In this document: one piece after another, positions 62,188-64,000 of the stretch
How the letters are laid out: the number at the start of each line of letters is the position of its first letter
How positions within the stretch are numbered: the stretch's first letter is position 1
DNA from: an uncultured Oscillospiraceae bacterium
Lineage (GTDB): Bacteria > Bacillota > Clostridia > Oscillospirales > Oscillospiraceae
Direction of reading: 5' to 3'
Assembly (NCBI GenBank): GCA_934659425.1
Contig: CAKUHU010000002.1
Coordinates: 124,001-188,000 of the forward strand
Length of the DNA stretch: 64,000 nucleotides
Notes under the pieces: model-generated
What the model was told of the DNA's origin: nothing
The model's input: the letters and a program-made list of their open reading frames with translations, nothing else
Databases searched by the model: none
Made by a program: the position numbers and the translations under genes

Positions 62188-64000
62188 ATGAGTAACGATT
62201 ATAACGCTGGAATCTTTGACGTGGCCGTCATCGGAGCGGGTCACGCGGGTATCGAGGCCTCCCTGGCCTGTGCCCGGCTGGGGCTCAGGACGCTCTGCTT
62301 TACCATCAATCTGGACGCGGTGGGAAATATGCCCTGCAACCCCGCCATCGGCGGTACCGGGAAAGGGCATCTGGTCCGCGAGATCGATGCGCTGGGGGGC
62401 GAGATGGGGCGGTGTGCCGACCGGGCCTGCATCCAATACCGGGTACTGAATCGGGGCAAGGGCCCGGCTGTCTGGTCTCTCCGGGCCCAGGCAGACCGAC
62501 GGAAATATCAAGAGCTGATGAAGCAGACCTTGGAGAGGCAGGAAAACCTGTGGATAAAGCAGGGGGAGATCACCGATATCCTGACCGACGCCTCCGGTGC
62601 CGTCTCCGCCGTCCGCACCGATCATGGGGCGGTGTATCAGGTGAGAGCTGCCATTGTCTGTACGGGGACCTACCTGGCGGGGCGGACCATTGTGGGTGAG
62701 GTGACAAGGGAGAGCGGCCCCGATGGCATGGCCGCCGCCGGCCCTCTGTCCCAATGCCTGCAAAACCTTGGAGTGAGCCTCCGCCGCTTTAAAACGGGTA
62801 CGCCCCCCCGGGTCAATCGGCGGAGCGTGGACTTCTCCAAGATGGAGCTTCAGGTGGGGGATGAGGTGCCGGTGCCCTTTTCCTTTTCCACCCAGGACCC
62901 GCCAAAAAACCAGGCGGTGTGCCATTTGACGTATACTACGGAGGAGACCCACGCAGTCATCCGGGCCAACTTGGACCGTTCCCCTCTTTTTTCCGGGGTG
63001 ATCCAGGGGGTGGGTCCCCGGTACTGCCCCTCCATTGAGGACAAGGTGGTCCGTTTCGCCGACAAGCCGAGGCATCAGCTCTTTATTGAGCCCATGGGAC
63101 TACATACGGAGGAGCTCTATATCCAGGGCTTCTCCTCCTCTCTTCCGGAGGAGGTGCAGGTCCAGATGCTCCACACCATCCCGGGCTTGGAGCGGGCAGA
63201 GATGACCCGGGCGGCCTACGCCATCGAGTACGATTGCGTCGATCCCACCCAGCTGCAGCCTACGTTGGAGCACAAAAAGATTCCCGGGCTCTATGGCGCG
63301 GGGCAGTTCAACGGCTCCTCGGGCTATGAGGAGGCCGCCGCCCAGGGGCTTATGGCGGGCATCAACGCGGCCATGAAGCTGTTGGGCCGGGAGCCGGTGA
63401 TTTTGGGCCGGGAGCAGGGATATATCGGGGTGCTCATTGACGATCTGGTGACCAAGGGGACCAATGAGCCCTACCGAATGATGACCTCCCGGACTGAGTA
63501 CCGGCTCCTCCAGCGCCCGGACAACGCTGACCGGCGGCTGATGCCTGTGGGCCATCAAGTGGGCTTGGTGAGTGACGAGACCTACCAAAAGATGGTGGAC
63601 AAATATGCGGCGGTGGAGGCGGAGATGGACAGGCTGGAGAAGACGGGCTGTCCGAAGGGGAAGCTGGCGGATCTCCTGCGCCGGCCGGAGAATACCTATG
63701 CCGGCCTGGTGCCGCTGGACCCCAATCGCCCTCCTCTGCCCCAGCCGGTGCAGGAGGCGGTGGAGATCGAGATCAAGTACGCTGGATATATCCGCCGCCA
63801 GGAGCGGCAGGTGGAGGAGATGCGGAAGCTGGAGAGCCACCCCCTGCCCGCCGATCTGGACTATACGGCCATGCAGGGCCTTCGGCTGGAGGCCCGCCAG
63901 AAGCTCAGCCAGATCCGGCCCTTCAATTTAGGACAGGCCAGCCGGGTGTCCGGAGTGAGCCCGGCGGATATTGCCGCATTGATGGTATATTTGGAGAAGG
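62188..64000 (+). CDS. mnmG: tRNA uridine-5-carboxymethylaminomethyl modification enzyme MnmG (partial at 3' end)
   Basis: MnmG, with MnmE, modifies U34 of tRNAs read at wobble positions. About 604 codons are in the window, nearly the full 620-630. The FAD site [21 protein letters not shown] opens the protein; [52 protein letters not shown] (with the region of the active Cys upstream), and [20 protein letters not shown] follow. The C-terminal helical domain (about 480-600) is in view, ending [17 protein letters not shown] at the window edge. The usual partners mnmE and rsmG would be expected close by; none is seen on the left side. Confidence 0.95.
   Translation, partial: MSNDYNAGIFDVAVIGAGHAGIEASLACARLGLRTLCFTINLDAVGNMPCNPAIGGTGKGHLVREIDALGGEMGRCADRACIQYRVLNRGKGPAVWSLRAQADRRKYQELMKQTLERQENLWIKQGEITDILTDASGAVSAVRTDHGAVYQVRAAIVCTGTYLAGRTIVGEVTRESGPDGMAAAGPLSQCLQNLGVSLRRFKTGTPPRVNRRSVDFSKMELQVGDEVPVPFSFSTQDPPKNQAVCHLTYTTEETHAVIRANLDRSPLFSGVIQGVGPRYCPSIEDKVVRFADKPRHQLFIEPMGLHTEELYIQGFSSSLPEEVQVQMLHTIPGLERAEMTRAAYAIEYDCVDPTQLQPTLEHKKIPGLYGAGQFNGSSGYEEAAAQGLMAGINAAMKLLGREPVILGREQGYIGVLIDDLVTKGTNEPYRMMTSRTEYRLLQRPDNADRRLMPVGHQVGLVSDETYQKMVDKYAAVEAEMDRLEKTGCPKGKLADLLRRPENTYAGLVPLDPNRPPLPQPVQEAVEIEIKYAGYIRRQERQVEEMRKLESHPLPADLDYTAMQGLRLEARQKLSQIRPFNLGQASRVSGVSPADIAALMVYLEK

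Overview
The window looks like a chromosome segment of a high-GC member of the class Clostridia, most like the gut Oscillospiraceae (Flavonifractor, Lawsonibacter, Intestinimonas type). The signs are strong AGGAGG-type ribosome sites, sigma-A type promoters, S-layer homology proteins, a DnaD/DnaI-like primosome pair, MreC/MreD/PBP2, a bacterial V-type ATPase, a YitT protein and a Crt-type crotonase. The genus is inferred from gene content and composition, not from a search. Both ends cut a gene: typA on the left (minus) and mnmG on the right (plus, nearly complete).

Left part (1-13.7 kb): typA, cinA, a zinc-ribbon/Ltp gene broken by one amber codon, an XRE regulator, thiI, then lspA-rluD-lipoprotein on the plus strand. 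At 7.3-9.3 kb there is an AT-rich island with one unrecognised gene, degenerate repeats and hairpins, bracketed by two inverted copies of a composite repeat. Beyond it are queH, an oleate hydratase with its TetR regulator and a 53-bp palindrome between them, and an M29 aminopeptidase.

Middle part (13.9-36 kb): a divergent type IIA topoisomerase pair (GyrB/ParE-like and GyrA/ParC-like) is split by a secreted stalk-domain protein and a pseudogene with three in-frame stops. Then come a YitT protein, two tandem LUD-domain genes, a transglutaminase-like lipoprotein, rpsO, a strongly structured leader and pnp, a VanH-like D-2-hydroxyacid dehydrogenase, crt, and an unusual fusion of a TetM/EF-G-like ribosomal GTPase with a Rae1/YacP (NYN) endoribonuclease. 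A large SLH protein and the dnaD-dnaI pair follow on the minus strand.

Right part (37-64 kb): a gene-free structured stretch with a good promoter, then zapA, a U32 protein (RlhA type), a perfect 50-bp palindrome, dut, maf, mreC, mreD, PBP2 and a GH13 glycosidase, which together form a cell-envelope and division cluster. After an SLH protein, a MarR regulator and a DUF4015-like protein comes a nine-gene V-ATPase operon (F-I-K-E-C-G-A-B-D in Enterococcus naming) whose K subunit carries the sodium-site residues. Then a probable ferritin-like gene, tRNA-Val and tRNA-Gly behind a consensus promoter, azlCD, a diacylglycerol-kinase-like gene and mnmG. The most notable observation is the GTPase-Rae1 fusion; the AT-rich island, the pnp leader, the topoisomerase pair and the palindromes are the next best leads.
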